Source of the DNA: Steinernema hermaphroditum
Lineage: Eukaryota > Nematoda > Chromadorea > Rhabditida > Steinernematidae
DNA length: 64,000 nt
Assembly: GCA_030435675.1 (NCBI GenBank)
Contig: CM059621.1
Span: forward strand, 12,152,001-12,216,000
Direction: 5' to 3'
Shown: in pieces, positions 47,618-59,319 of the stretch
Position numbering within the stretch: position 1 is the first letter of the stretch
Layout: every line of letters begins with the position of its first letter
Position numbers and translations under genes: made by a program
Notes under the pieces: model-generated
Seen by the model: the letters and a program-made list of their open reading frames with translations, nothing else
The model's database searches: none
What the model was told of the DNA's origin: nothing

Positions 47618-50275
47618 CTGTGATGTCAAAAAAACTTGGAAATTATTCAAAACACCGTCTCATTATGCAAGAGTCGACTCTTTGAAGATGACGCACGACT
47701 TGACATCTGGCCATCCGACACCGATGATTGTAAACACACGAACTGACAGTCGTATCACAGGGACAAAATGTCCAAAAGACGAAATGGACAAAACATTTTT
47801 CTATTTAGCGGTTCACTTTTTATGGGATTCGTACCCTGCACGCTGGGTGAGCTCTTGCCGGTACTCCAAGTCCTTAGTGAAGAGTGCTTGATAATGAACA
47901 ATCCCCTTCAGAAACGGGCTTTTGTAACGTTCAACTTAATAACAAACGATCGGTAGCTAAAGCAACATCATTTTGTGCACTTTTTGAACAAAACAATTAG
48001 ACAAATGGAATGGCATGATTGGATTCCTGCATATTACTGAAAATCATAACTCATAAAGAACTGATTTGATTGTAGGAACATTGATTAACCAAACGTGTAG
48101 CGGTACAGTGTTTTCTGTGAGACTCAGGTTTCGAGTTTGTGCTCTTAAATCAACCGTACACCGCAAGACGTTTCATAAAGAACAGTAGTGTTTCACCGTA
48201 GTCGTGAAGAAAAATGACGTTAGCAACGTTTAAGCAACGTTTATACAATATACAAATATGCAGTCATACAATTACAATGCTACTTGCTAATTTATGTTAA
48301 TTTTGAGGTCCAATTAGGCTACAACATATAGAGGAAACAGATTTGCGACGCTGTTCCAAGTATAGTTCCGTTTCTTGTTTTTGCATGTTGTCATCTGAAG
48401 GGCTTTCCTGAAATCCGTGCACTGTTTACGGTTCCATCTTCCTAGTGTGAGCTTCATCTTCGATAAATTTAGGATCTGACGAAAGTTGCCATCTCCGAGC
48501 AAACAGGAAGGGCACCGTGTCTATCTCACGTCCGACTTCCGGATAATTTCTGACGACCCAAAACTTCAGATATTTTGGATAATCAGTCTCTTGACGCACG
48601 CGCGAGCGCACAAACAACTTGAGCGTAGACCAAGGGCAAACTCTGACTCAACACCGCCGTGGACAACACCTTTTCCATCTGTCGACGGCCGATGCTGATG
48701 TCACGCGGAAATAACAATACAGAAGTCGAAAACACTTTCCTTTGTGTGTATTCAACAAAGTGCACCATTGAAACTGTTGCGCTTGAACTCTCTGGAAAAC
48801 AAATGACTGCATAGTAAGCGCTTCCGAATGATGTTAGCTTTCGTTTTGTGGACAGAAACTACATCGATTATCGTCGGAGTGCATATAACCATCTGGGAAT
48901 TCCCTGCAGAAGTGAGTGCACTACAAAGGAGTGCGCTGCCCGATGATGCACAAATTAATCATGTTTGCGCAGGGCAACACTGAGCCGTCTCCGAGAACTG
49001 CCATTGCGTCACTTCTACCGTAGCACAAGCATAACACGATGATCTGATTCGTGGGATTTATGCGTTGTTTTGGTGTTGTTTCCGGTGTTGATCTGCAATT
49101 TCTAGAAACGCGCATCACTTTGACGCACTGCAAAGAAGCGGATTTGCGTGTGCCGAGTTAAATCTATTTCTGTACAAGGAACGAGGAAATCATGCACTTT
49201 GGAAGAAGCCTGTTCTAGCTTTTTCTGCTCCATCTGCAAGATCGAACCGAGAGAATTTTTAAGGAAGTTCCTTGATCAGCGGACAACTTCGAATGATCCA
49301 ATTGAATAGTCATCGAATCACAAAAATTTGGATTTAGAATAGTCTTATCGAATCTTAGCAACAAGGACAATGGCAGAAAAACGAACTGTTATATTGAATC
49401 TTATCTTCTTTGAAAGTAAACGAAGCTTGAAGTGAATCTACGATTGCCACCGTAGCCAAAGACTTCCATCGAAATCTTTCGTTCTTCTCTGCTCATAGAT
49501 ACGAATGTGCTTCGCTACTCAAAATAGAACTTTAGCCCAAATGTTGAACGAGAAGATTTCCGTGATTAATGAACTTGACATGAAGACTCAACTATTGTGA
49601 GCATATGCATCTCTGTATTCAAAGGGCAGAGGAAAACTTTCTATTTGCCGAATCCTTACGATTTTCTTTTGCAAGAGTTCTTCCAAGCTTTACTGAGAGT
49701 TAGTGAGAGTTCGGACCACTTTTGTGGCATCGAGACAGTGGGTTACGACAAACGAGATTTAGAGACTTTAGAGTTCCAACGATGCGTTGGCTTCAATCAT
49801 TTCTCTATAATTCTTTATACACTCCGTATCTGATCTTTTACAAGCTTGTTCTGCTCGGAAATAATCCGAAATAGCTCTTAAAGTGATCACATATGAATCA
49901 CCTTTTCACTTTTTCAGTTTGCATGCTAGAGGTCACATGTACTCTTATTCTTTGTATACCCTTTATTCTAAAGTTTTCATTTCCCATTTGCTCTACTAAC
50001 AATCGTAGAACCCTCTCATTGTATTAAATAATCCGACACCTTAAAGTACAGATGTGCCCTTTATGTCCAAGAGTGCAAGAGAAGGGGCTTCCTAATCATT
50101 CATTAAGTTTGCACACAAGGGACTTGCTGGACACTTGATATCTCATAGTGATTCATAGTTCGAAGAAAAATGAGGAGAATCACTGATAAGTAGTTGATTC
50201 GCGAGGGAGAGTAGGGATCTTCAAAGCAGATTTATCGTTATTTTCAAAAAACCAGATACACACACAATGTAATAT
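47618..50275. other. Intergenic DNA, no supported gene
   Basis: Scattered frames on both strands (for example near 48.4-48.7 and 49.6-49.8 kb) lack motifs and splice partners. Possible 5' exons of the fragment at 47.3-47.6 kb would lie here. Confidence 0.45.
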
Positions 50276-51550
50276 TCAGAGCTGCGTCGGCATCTGTTTG
50301 TTTTCAAGCATGCGGTCGAACCACTTGAAGTGCTGATCGAACTCCCCTTCGCTCTTCTGGATTCGGACGTCCAAATTCCGGAACTTCCTTTTGCACACCT
50401 TCTCGGCCATGTCCCAAAAAAGAGAACGATGCTTTCGGAAGAAAAGAAGAGGCATGACGACGGAATAGATCGGGAAGAGAGAGGAGGACTCAGCGACAAG
50501 GATGGCCAAAATGATATTTCTTTGAAGAGCCTGAAATGAGCTGTGAAGCAGTGGATACAGATATCACGCTGTTACCACCATGACCACCGATATGATCAGA
50601 GCGGAGCAGGCCGTGAAGAAGAAGTGAATGGCGACTATGGGCATCAACGTGTGACTCAGGGCGATGTTCTCCCGTATCTGAAGCTTTGAGGAGAGCTGGT
50701 TCTGAAGGAAGTTCCGCCTGAGGAAGAAAGTGCCGTTCACGAACTTTTCTCTTGTTCGTGTGTTCACTACATCGACCACTTTGCAGATAACTACGGTAAC
50801 CAGGTCCAGGCAGAATTGAAGAAAGATATAGCCCTAAAATTAAAGTGTATGATTTGGCTAGATGCGTGTGTTTACTATTGCATAGTAGAAGTTGGCTCCA
50901 TCTTTAAAGGAGAGGTAAAAGAGCTTGACGTTCCAGTTGGCTGTGGTGGCGATGGAGAAGTAGGAGGCCACTACTACGGCGCCGGTCTAAATCAGTCAGC
51001 TATAAATCATTAAGGAGCGTTCTACTCACCATCAAGATCAGTGCAAATCTAATCTTGTTCTCATGGTTAATATTCTCGTAAGTGCGTATTTTAAAAGTGC
51101 AGATGAGTCTTTCGACGGTCATCATAAAGCAGCTGAGAATCTGACAGTATATGAGGTTTCCAGTGATGAAGTGAGGGAAGAAGGAGAGCCATCGGGGCAT
51201 CAAGTAGTCACAAGATGGAACGTTTCGACTGTAACGCACGATCTCGAAGATGCTGACCCAGAGGTAGTTTGTGGCCAAAAGAAACGTGATGACTATGTGA
51301 TACTTTATAAGAACTCTTGCATGGACGTGAAGGATCACCGTGTTGAGCTGAAAGAGGATGAGTAGTAAAGGCGATAGAAGGCTGCAACTACCTTGCTTAA
51401 AAGCAGAACTCCACACAGTAGAATACCAAAGAAACAGACGATCATTCTGAAGACCATGATGAGTCGAAAATGGATGCTGTTGGACATCTGCTCTCCGAGG
51501 TCGCAAAAGTCAAAGTGACCAACAAAGACGTGATCATTAGATGGCGACAT
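50276..51550 (-). CDS. 7TM chemoreceptor, Sra superfamily (Srab/Srb-like)
   Basis: Five exons, 51550-51392, 51347-51030, 50986-50876, 50833-50576 and 50530-50276, encode 366 residues; introns are 42-45 nt. These receptors are nematode-specific and usually act in ciliated chemosensory neurons. Seen: short N-terminus, TM1 near FRMIVCFFGILLCGVLLLSK, TM2 from IKYHIVITFLL, SCDYLMPRW at the start of TM3, then TVERLICTF at its end (ER in place of DRY), TM4-TM5, and the LSSKLQIRENIALS segment before TM6, equivalent to the kyQ..EN motif of Sra/Srab/Srb/Sre. TM7 ends LLFFRKHRSLFW, followed by a basic tail. TTTCAG ends two bases before the start codon, a probable trans-splice site. I favour Srab but cannot exclude Srb or Sra. 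Confidence 0.85.
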
Positions 51551-51610
51551 ATCTGAAATGTACAGTGTGTAGTGGGTAGTCGGATCGTGTACGAGTCGCG
51601 TACTGAATGG

Positions 51611-52145
51611 TGAGGCCGAAATAGAGCCACTACATCGGTTATGTAGTCACGCATGTACGTCACCCTACCTAAAGCGAGAATTCCTCAAGGTGCGCGAGGT
51701 GCAAACTAAAATTCCAAGTAGTCTAGACCACAATAGTTCATCGTTCACCCCTTCAATAACAATCTCTTTTTTGCACAAAGTATATAAACAGAGATACAAC
51801 ATTCAGCCAAAGGAGAGTTCATCCAGCTTGGGCGTAATCGTTGCAATTCAACTTTCCACTATTTCGTTATTTAGAAACATTGCATAAAAGGTTGGCAGTG
51901 GTGACATTCTTTGTGTTCACAGCGAATTAGATTTGACGATGTCTGGAACATTTCAGCGTATAGATCGTGTTCCACCACTCAAGCGCCCAATCATTCCGAA
52001 CAGAACCATATACAACTTCTTTGCAATGAAAACAAAAGGAAAAGCTATTATAATAAGTTATTATTCAAACTCCACTCTTTAATCACTTCAGAACTTCTGT
52101 TAGTACTATACTACTAAAACTGAATCAAAAACCCAATCTGATTTA
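51611..52145 (+). repeat. Tandem duplication, unit 1
   Basis: Aligns along its length with 52,210-52,848 at roughly 75-80% identity by eye, with indels. Shared landmarks are TAAAGCGAGAATTCC, GTCTAGACCAC, GACATTCTTTGTGTTCA or GGCATTCTTTGTGTTCA, and AACTTCTTTGCAATGAAA. Neither strand keeps a common open frame in both copies, so it is probably non-coding. Confidence 0.75.
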
Positions 52146-52209
52146 AACGTTTTACTTTAGGAGTGGCCAGTTGAGTGGCCAAATGGACCAAATGGAAAAA
52201 GTTGTGGAC

Positions 52210-52848
52210 GGTGTGGCCAAAACAGTGCCACTACACCCGTGATATAGTCATGTATGTACGTCACATTGACTAAAGCGAGAATTCCACACGGAGCTTGAGG
52301 TGCATACTGAAATTCCAAGAAGTCTAGACCACCACAACAGTTCATTGTGTATGTGTACTAAAAAGTAACACACTTCGTTCAACGTTCAATAACAATATAT
52401 TTTGCTCGTGAGAAATTCAGTGTATAAACAAGAATACAGTATTCTGTAAATGGACAATTCATTCAGCTGGGGCGTATCGCTGCAATTCAACTTCACACTT
52501 TGCCCATTCTCGATATTAAATTGCAAAAAAAGTAATATGATAGGATAATAGGAATAATATAATATGATAGGAAGAAAGTTAAGATTGGTGGTGGTGGCAT
52601 TCTTTGTGTTCATAGTGAACGACTTTTACGAACTGTGGAACATTTCTGCGTACGGATCGTATGGAACACCACTCGCGCGTCCGACCATTTGTTCCGAACA
52701 GAAGCATAGAGAACTTCTTTGCAATGAAACCAAAGACAAAAGTTGTTCGTGAATTCAAACTCCAGCTGTCACTCTTCAATCATTACAGCACTTCAGATTA
52801 TGACTAGGACTAGCAGTACTAAAACTTAATCTAAAAACCAATCTGATT
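52210..52848 (+). repeat. Tandem duplication, unit 2
   Basis: Second copy of the unit at 51,611-52,145, about 100 bp longer through insertions in AT-rich parts. It contains a 62-codon plus-strand frame (52,564-52,752) with a hydrophobic start, but the matching stretch of unit 1 is frame-shifted, so coding is unlikely. Confidence 0.75.
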
Positions 52849-53879
52849 CTGAATTTCATTGAATGGCCTTTGTTGGGATCGATCCAAAGTGCGCCAACGT
52901 TGTTGTTCGTGTCCATTTCATCTACTTTTGTAATTTTATATGTACTTTTCTCCTAGCCGTAAATATTGAAAATGGTTTTAGAAAAAAGGGCTCAGACCCG
53001 AATAGTGATGATTTCCTAAAATATCATACAAGGAATTGCTATCCAGTACTATGCGCCGATCGAGAAGTGGATGAAACTCGGGTTGGGGAGATACAGAGTG
53101 TGCCCTCCATCGCGTTTCACCGTTTAAAACTCGACTCCGCATGCCGCAAAATATGAGTTCTTCGTGGTTTCATTACCAAAATAGATATAAGACAGGCAGT
53201 ATTCAGTACTTTTTAGTTCAGTTCTTAGCCCTTGATGGATATCCATTGTTTTCCTTAAACGGAAATCTCGTCCGTTAAGACGTAAAGGAGACTGGGAATT
53301 AGCTTTCAAGTCTAGGTACATAATTACAAATACCTGTTTTTCTCAAAGAGAAATTCACGCGCACTGGGAAATGACAGCATACTTGGAAAACACACCTTTG
53401 AATCGCCCGTAAGAGCTTGAAGAAGACCACAACAACCAGTGGCCTAAAGAGAACATCGTCTTTGAGTGACGACATTCCTTCGCGAGATGTTGGCGAATTT
53501 AGATTAAACTTTTAGTTCACGAGATAATTCTTCAATGGCCCTTGGGCCATGCACAGCCACGCTTAGCGTATGGAACAACGGAAAGTGCAAGGGGCTCCAG
53601 AAACATTGTACTTCCTCATGGACGGAGCGGACATTGTATGCGGTCTGAAGACCGATGCTGTCGAACCGAGCATCTGAAGGAACTGAGAACGCAACGTATA
53701 TTTAGTCTAACGGCATTACTTAATAGTCGTGTAAATGGATTTTCTCCTTATCTTTTAAATGCTATTTTCGCGCAAGTTTTGCGTAGATAGTCTGGTGTTT
53801 TTAGCTAAAAATCGCGCCGACATTCTAAATATGGATGGTAAGATATCTTAGAGCATTAACATCCGGAAATATTTCAAAG

Positions 53880-54963
53880 ATCTATCCAACGTAAATCTGG
53901 ACAAACACTGACCACAGAACAAAGCCAATCGCCGTGATTTTGGCGGATAGAGTTAAAGATGATCGGAAAATGTGGGAATTGGCGACGCACAGCTGTGAGA
54001 TGAGTCAATAGAGGAGAGCGAAACGCTGTCGGTGGTAAATATTATTCTTTGGTTTGAAGTACAGGAAGTGAAGAGCAGCAAGCGCCAAGTGCAAATTAAC
54101 GAGAGCGTAAGGTGTGATATAACTGAATGTAGGCGTCTCCACAATTGGACGGAACTAAATTTTACATCTGCGAATTTTCGCGAAAGTCTCAGCTAATGGC
54201 GTTGTTCTGGTTCAGACCTCCTAGCTTAGCAATTAAAGAAATAGGCCTGACAACAATAAACTTCCCAGTGACCCGATTTGACACGCATATTGCATAAAAT
54301 GAAATAAGTCCAGCCAGCGACTAGTAGATGGAGAAAGAGGTAACACCCTTCTATTACCCATGATTTAATTGTTTTTGCTTTGACCTTTTGCTTTTTGAGA
54401 AACACCATTGATTTAAAATAACTCTAACTTCATATTCTCCACGAAGTCTATGTGCCTGTCGTATGCACATGCCAAAAAACTACGAAAGTGGCTTCGAAAG
54501 AAAACAACTGATGATGTGCTCCATCCCAATATCATAGAGTGATCAAAAAACACACATTTTGATTAGCCTGCGCAACAACAATTCCGCTTGTTGCGATCAG
54601 AAGAAAATTTGGAAATTAAGGAAATGCCCAGTTCCAATATAAAACTGTAAGTTAGGTTACCGTGGAGTGAAAAGGCTAGGGAATTGGTTGACTGACCACA
54701 ATTCGGATAGAGCGTTCGACACAGGATAAAAAGAAACTACAAAGTGCAGACGAAAAAGTTGTACAAAATCTTTTGAAATTGGCACTTTGGACAAGTACGA
54801 CCCAGAATACGGAGCATTTTCGTCGAAACGTTCGCCCCTAGAATGACTTTTGAAGGAGAAGAGTCGGCCTGACCACGCATAACACGTTAGCAGTGAAGCG
54901 TTTATGTTCGATTTCGGAGCAGAGGAGAAAATGTGCTGTCTTGATGTGGGCGTGTGTCGCCAT
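53880..54963 (-). pseudogene. Decaying second chemoreceptor (Sra superfamily)
   Basis: Pieces of a seven-helix receptor lie in order on the minus strand. Exons 54963-54886 and 54837-54697 join in frame across a 48-nt intron; the second spans a cysteine to a CVERSIRIV motif. The spacing from that Cys to the Glu of ER is 33 residues, identical to the intact receptor at 50.3-51.6 kb. Further on come LLIATSGIVVAQAN (TM4-like, ~54.6 kb), EGCYLFLHLLVAGWTYFIL (TM5-like, ~54.35 kb) and PYALVNLHLALAALHFLYF (TM6-like, ~54.1 kb), with stop codons between or inside them. No TM1 exon was found. Some breaks might be missed introns, so a functional gene is not fully excluded. Confidence 0.5.
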
Positions 54964-55267
54964 CTGGCAAGTACCATAAAAAATAAAATACACGCTAATA
55001 TGAACGGCGTGGGAAGTCATATAATCCAAATATTAAAGACATATACGTTAAAAATTAATGCCAATGACGAAAAACAACAGCTGTGAAGACTGCTCTGTGG
55101 ACGCAATTTCCATTGATGCACTTAACAGAACAGCTGTTGAACATATGTCGCTTATCAGAATGTAGTTGTAAAGAGAAATGCTCTATGTGTTACGGTATGC
55201 GGAGCAGGACGTTTGGGGGTTGAAGTCAAATACAGGCTTCAAGGCTGTGACAATGTACATAGGTACG

Positions 55268-55340
55268 TAGGCTTCGCTTGGGACTGTGCCTAGTTATTTA
55301 AGGCTACGGGCGAGCCGCAGGCGAGCCCCGTATTCATTTT
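55268..55340 (+). repeat. GC-rich direct repeat, copy 1
   Basis: TAGGCTTCGCTTGGGACTGT leads into GGGCGAGCCGCAGGCGAGCC. The second copy is at 55,361-55,425. The GCGAGC...GCGAGC core recalls the GCCCG.AGGGC motifs near 62.6 kb. Confidence 0.55.
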
Positions 55341-55360
55341 TGCGCATGGGCTAACATACA

Positions 55361-55425
55361 GGCTTGGCTTCGGCTTAGGACTATGTCAAGTTACTTAAAG
55401 CGAGCCCGAAGGCGAGCTCTGTTGT
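55361..55425 (+). repeat. GC-rich direct repeat, copy 2
   Basis: AGGCTTGGCTTCGGCTTAGG leads into GCGAGCCCGAAGGCGAGCTC, matching copy 1 with several substitutions. Confidence 0.55.
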
Positions 55426-56126
55426 CGTGATGGTTCCAGCGAACCCTGGTTTGGCTTAGGCCGCAAGGCTGTATTTGGTTGTCCCCGCGGCGAAACGTCG
55501 TAGACAGAGATAAGAGCAACTCTGTTATCCGTTTTATAAGCTTTTGGGCAGCTAGGACAGGGCATTTGAAGCCGAGGATCCAGACGTTGCGCTAACGAAG
55601 TTGGGTCGGGAAGGCACACCACCAGTGTAAACACTTATGGAGACACTAAATATCACTGTTCATCTGAAATGTCAAACCACTTGGATTAGTCACTCTTTTC
55701 AATAATTGAAGAGATCTTCGAATCGGAAATAATGTAACAAATACAAAAACATAAAAGCACCTGGATGGATGGTCGAGTAAAATGAAGGTGTCAACTCGTT
55801 TAGCCAATATATTGCTGCGAAAAGCTGCCGTTCGGAATCGTTCACAACACCGTCTTAAGTATGGATAGGCAACTTGAAATAACATCATGACGCAAAATGA
55901 ATACAGGTTTAGGCTGTGCATCCACCGTCAATCGAAACGTTCATGGCTGGCCTTCTTAAGGCGCGCGATGTGATGTCAACTTCATAAGTGGCAATCGTCT
56001 ACAACGTAATTAGCATATACACAGTAGATAAGAAGAGAGACATAGATGACGTAGTCGTTGCTTCTCTTCCTTCTTCGCAGGGCACGACATCGGAGTTGAA
56101 GGCAGCGATTCGAAATTGGAGCGGCT

Positions 56127-56311
56127 TCACATAGAGGCGCGAGTGGTCGGGCGGTGCTGACGATCTTCATGGCGAGACGTGGTTCGGCATAGGCAAGCTA
56201 CAATGGATTGGAAAGGGACGATCATTGCACCAAGAACGGCGGCCAGGAACGCCGCTCCGACCTGATAGATAATGACACCATAGCACAGTCGTGTTTCATC
56301 AATTTTTTTGC
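56127..56311 (-). CDS. Possible C-terminal exon of a membrane protein
   Basis: After a GATACAG acceptor the minus strand is open for 61 codons to a TGA at 56,127. It encodes DETRLCYGVIIYQ, then a hydrophobic helix GAAFLAAVLGAMIVPF, a CLCR cysteine pair and a short polar tail ending TTRASM. Codon choice (GTC, GCC, CTG) resembles that of real exons here. No upstream exon is found in the 100 bp before the first saposin-like gene, so it may be a stranded gene fragment or the end of a gene with a very long intron. Confidence 0.35.
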
Positions 56312-56417
56312 CTGTATCTTTTTAAAATCAAAATAAGTTCATTACAAAACAGAGATATGGAACAATCTTGTCTCTTCTTCTAAGTTTCTGGCAGTCGACC
56401 ACGAGTGGCAAAAGCGG

Positions 56418-56755
56418 CTAACAGAAAAGAATGAATCTGCAAATGTATCCCTCGTCCTGACCCTCCTTGAGGAGCTTCTCGATCTCGTCGAGGCTGCCGT
56501 CCAAAATCTTATGGCAAATGCCATTGAAGAATGGAATCTTCAAGGTCACGAGACTGCACATTTTGTTCGAGTCCTACATCGGGGTGACGTTATAAAATTT
56601 TCCAAATATCCCAGTGATACCGTCTGAATCCATCCATCCTTCTTGAACTCCTTGGCAAGGAATCGAACGAGCTCAAGGCAGCTCTCGCAGAAGATGCCTC
56701 CTTCGGCGACAGTGACGAAACCGAGAACGAGCAGAAGGGCGAAGAGAAGCTTCAT
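56418..56755 (-). CDS. Saposin-like (caenopore-type) secreted peptide 1
   Basis: Exons 56755-56621 and 56573-56418, with a 47-nt phase-0 intron, encode 96 residues. A signal peptide MKLLFALLLVLGFVTVAEG is followed by one saposin-B domain with six cysteines (CESC, then MC, GIC, YIC and a final FC). In nematodes such proteins permeabilise bacterial membranes, usually in the gut. It is the most diverged of the four clustered copies at the 3' side and one residue shorter in exon 1. The C-terminus ends directly at the last cysteine. Upstream control sites are listed separately. Function is inferred from family. Confidence 0.85.
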
Positions 56756-56944
56756 GGTCTGAAAGAAGGCGAAACGTGACGGAACACATGTTAACAGGAA
56801 TGATGGAACACAGGAGGAATTATCTGCTTATATGCTTAACTCAGGGACGATAAAAGTACAAAGGGCGCGAGAGCGGATCTGCTACAGGACGAGAAGCGGG
56901 CCGAACGAAGTCCGTATGTGCAGAAGAGTCGCTATCAGCACGTG
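56756..56944 (-). promoter_or_regulatory. Promoter region of saposin-like gene 1
   Basis: Reading away from the start codon: a TTTCAG acceptor three bases upstream of ATG, a TATA-like CATATAAG at 56,828-56,834, AGATAA at 56,820-56,825, and a CACGTG E-box joined to CTGATA at 56,933-56,944. The E-box/GATA pair sits 178 bp before ATG, close to its place in copies 2-4. Confidence 0.6.
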
Positions 56945-57217
56945 TGTGTCGCGTGATAATTGTGTGTTCAAAGGGAGTCGGCGTTCTTTGAGAGCGCCAC
57001 TGAGTAAGCCTCTTTGGGTTACTTGCAGAGCAGCACAGAATCGGACGATAATTTCAAAAGACAGCCACATCTAAGTAGACAGTGAACGGTTTCTTTTGAA
57101 GAAACAATACGCTTCATAAGTTTTAACTAAAAGAAGGCCTATCGAGTGATGCTCAAAATGAAAGAAAAAAAATTTTATTCGATTTCGATGAAAGACATGG
57201 GAATTCCAGTTTCAAAA

Positions 57218-57572
57218 TTAACAGAAGTGGAAGTTCTTAATTCCGAGAGTCTTGCAGATGTGTTCGGCGTCCTTGCCGTCCTTAAGGAACTGCTCAATCT
57301 TCTCAATTTGGCCGTCAAGGATCTCGTGGCAGACAGAGTCGACTCCTACGTCACCAAGGGTAATCTTGTCGCAAACCTTGTTGGCATCCTGAATCCGACC
57401 TTACTATAAGCATGCAGGGGCCGCACAACTCAACCTTCTCAATGACTCCACCGTGTTCCTTAAACTCCTTCTCGAGCAGTCCAACGGTCTTGAGGCAAAT
57501 GTTGCAAAGGAAGCCGGCTTCAGAGGAGGCGACAAGGGCGGAAACGAAGAGGAGGGCGAAAAGAAGCTTCAT
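57218..57572 (-). CDS. Saposin-like (caenopore-type) secreted peptide 2
   Basis: Exons 57572-57435 and 57388-57218 (46-nt intron) encode 102 residues. Signal peptide MKLLFALLFVSALVASSEAG, then six cysteines in saposin-B order: CNIC, VC, VC, IC and a C-terminal FC. The intron falls in phase 0 after residue 46, the same place as in the other four copies. It is nearly a twin of copy 3 (exon 1 differs at a few residues). AATAAA lies about 40 bp after the stop (57,174-57,179). Likely role: membrane-active antimicrobial or digestive peptide, inferred from family. Confidence 0.88.
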
Positions 57573-57756
57573 GATCTGAAAGAGCTAGTTACTAGGAGCA
57601 CGTTCTGTGTTCACTTGTGGGATCACTGGGACCTGCCTACTTTTATAACCGACTCGAGTCCGAAGGTTCAACGCGATAAGACGCCAAAGGGCGTCTTCTC
57701 CCACACAGAAAAAAGTCGAAGTCCGGCTTGCTTAGAACCTCCGTTATCAGCACGTG
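57573..57756 (-). promoter_or_regulatory. Promoter region of saposin-like gene 2
   Basis: TTTCAG acceptor three bases before ATG; TATA box TTATAAAA at 57,641-57,648; GATA site at 57,675-57,680 (CTTATC on the coding strand); CACGTG joined to CTGATAA at 57,744-57,756, 172 bp before ATG. Confidence 0.7.
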
Positions 57757-58170
57757 CAAAATATTCGATGATGCGTCGCACTACAAGCCGTTCAAAGTGC
57801 CATCTTGAGAGGCAACAGTTCGCACGGCTTTTGGTACAGTCAGCCGAAGTTCTTCACGCATTCAGTAGTGACGTATGTTCTTGTTCATGACACGCTTATG
57901 AGGAAACTGTGAACACGGATTGATGTATGGATGCTCGGATACATTCTAGTGAATGACATACTGCATCGTCACTAACATTTCACAGGGCGCTTAGCAAGTT
58001 ATCCGAAGAGAACACCCATGTGATAATTAGAGATGTACAGAATAATGAAGATGTTTGTTTCAAGAGGAATGTCTGTAGAAATCATTTTGACCAATTAGCC
58101 AATACCATGTTGAAGGACGTTCAAAATGGGGAAATAAAGTTTTATTTTATTTCAACAAAAAAAAGTAAGA

Positions 58171-58525
58171 TTAAGAGCAGGGGTGGAATTTTCCAACGCC
58201 AATGGTTTTGCAGATGTGTTCGGCGTCCTTTCCGTCCTTGAGGAACTGCTCGATCTTCTCGATTTGGCCATCAAGGATCTGGTGGCAGATGGAGTCAAGG
58301 GCCTCCTCCTTGAATGTGATCTTGTCGCAGATCTTGTTGGCGTCCTAAATGCGTCCTTGACAAGCGTGTCGGGACCTAATAGCTTACCTTCTCAATGACT
58401 CCTCCGTTTTCCTTGAACTCCTTCTCGAGCAGTCCAACGGCCTGGAGGCAGATGTTGCAAAAGAAGCCGGCTTCCGAGGAGGCGACGAGGGCGGAGACGA
58501 AGAGGAGAGCGAAAAGAAGCTTCAT
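58171..58525 (-). CDS. Saposin-like (caenopore-type) secreted peptide 3
   Basis: Exons 58525-58388 and 58344-58171 (43-nt intron) encode 103 residues, closest to copy 2. Signal peptide MKLLFALLFVSALVASSEAG, then CNIC, IC, IC, IC and a terminal PCS. Exon 2 carries the DGQIEKIEQFLKDGKDAEH helix also found in copy 2. Overlapping AATAAA signals follow at 58,141-58,149. The 3' exon has drifted more than exon 1, which may reflect gene conversion of the first exons or selection on the signal peptide. Confidence 0.88.
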
Positions 58526-58716
58526 GATCTGAAATAACTAGCCACTAGGAGCACGTTCTTTGTTGAATTGTGGCATCAGTACCACGTTGCTGCTTTTATA
58601 ATCGACTCGAGTCCGAAGGTTCAACGTGATAAGACGTTAAAGGGCGCGCCGGAAGAGGTCTGCCACACAGAAAAACCGAAGTCCGGCCCGCTTAGAACCT
58701 CCGTTATCAGCACGTG
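58526..58716 (-). promoter_or_regulatory. Promoter region of saposin-like gene 3
   Basis: TTTCAG acceptor three bases before ATG; TATA box at 58,594-58,601; GATA site at 58,628-58,633; CACGTG joined to CTGATAA at 58,704-58,716, 179 bp before ATG. The block around the last site is nearly identical to that of gene 2. Confidence 0.7.
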
Positions 58717-59319
58717 TGCAACATGCGATGATACGTCGCACCAAAGTTCCTTTAAAGTACCTTTTTGTATAACAGTAGTTCAGGTGGTTTTTGGTACAAC
58801 GGAGCACGGTTCGCTACACATGGAGTGACGATGCGTGTGATTTTTTACATTTTTGATTCTTGTGTGCCCATTATACCAAGGATTTGGCAGATTCATACTT
58901 AATGGGGACAGCACAACGATCTCAAAGGTGCGTCCATGGAGCACTTGGATGTCCGTTTCTTGGATATCCATTTTGTAGGCCATTATATATGTTACATCTT
59001 TTTCTTTATCGTATTTTATCGTGTGGCTTTGGAAATATAGTCTACTTATAGGCCATAGCTACAGACACCATCTTTCGCAGTCTGACCGAAACACACAAAC
59101 ATGCCTTTTCAACACTTTCTCATAGATTATTTTAACTTTGGATCAATAAGTTTATGTTCCTATTATTTTACCACCACATTTTTGCTACCATTCAGTTGAT
59201 ACTCCACATTGAACCGTATGACACCGTATAGGTTTTAGATGAAGGTAGCCATCGAAGAAACACATTCCGCACAATATTTTATTTTTCAAGTGTTTTACAG
59301 CTTAGAGCTAACAAAGAAA

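Larger units (their letters stand above)
51551..53879. other. Upstream region of the chemoreceptor with a tandem duplication
   Basis: Contains two diverged direct copies of a 0.5-0.6 kb unit (51,611-52,145 and 52,210-52,848). The remaining frames, such as 52,863-53,156 on the plus strand, have no recognised motif. Confidence 0.5.
54964..56126. other. Intergenic DNA with GC-rich direct repeats
   Basis: No gene supported. Two GC-rich repeats lie at 55.27-55.43 kb. A minus-strand frame at 55,646-55,921 is hydrophobic in places but unrecognised. Confidence 0.45.

Noticed and set aside
47379..47891. 170-codon plus-strand frame
   Set aside because: Antisense to two minus-strand exons with better splice signals; no recognised motif.
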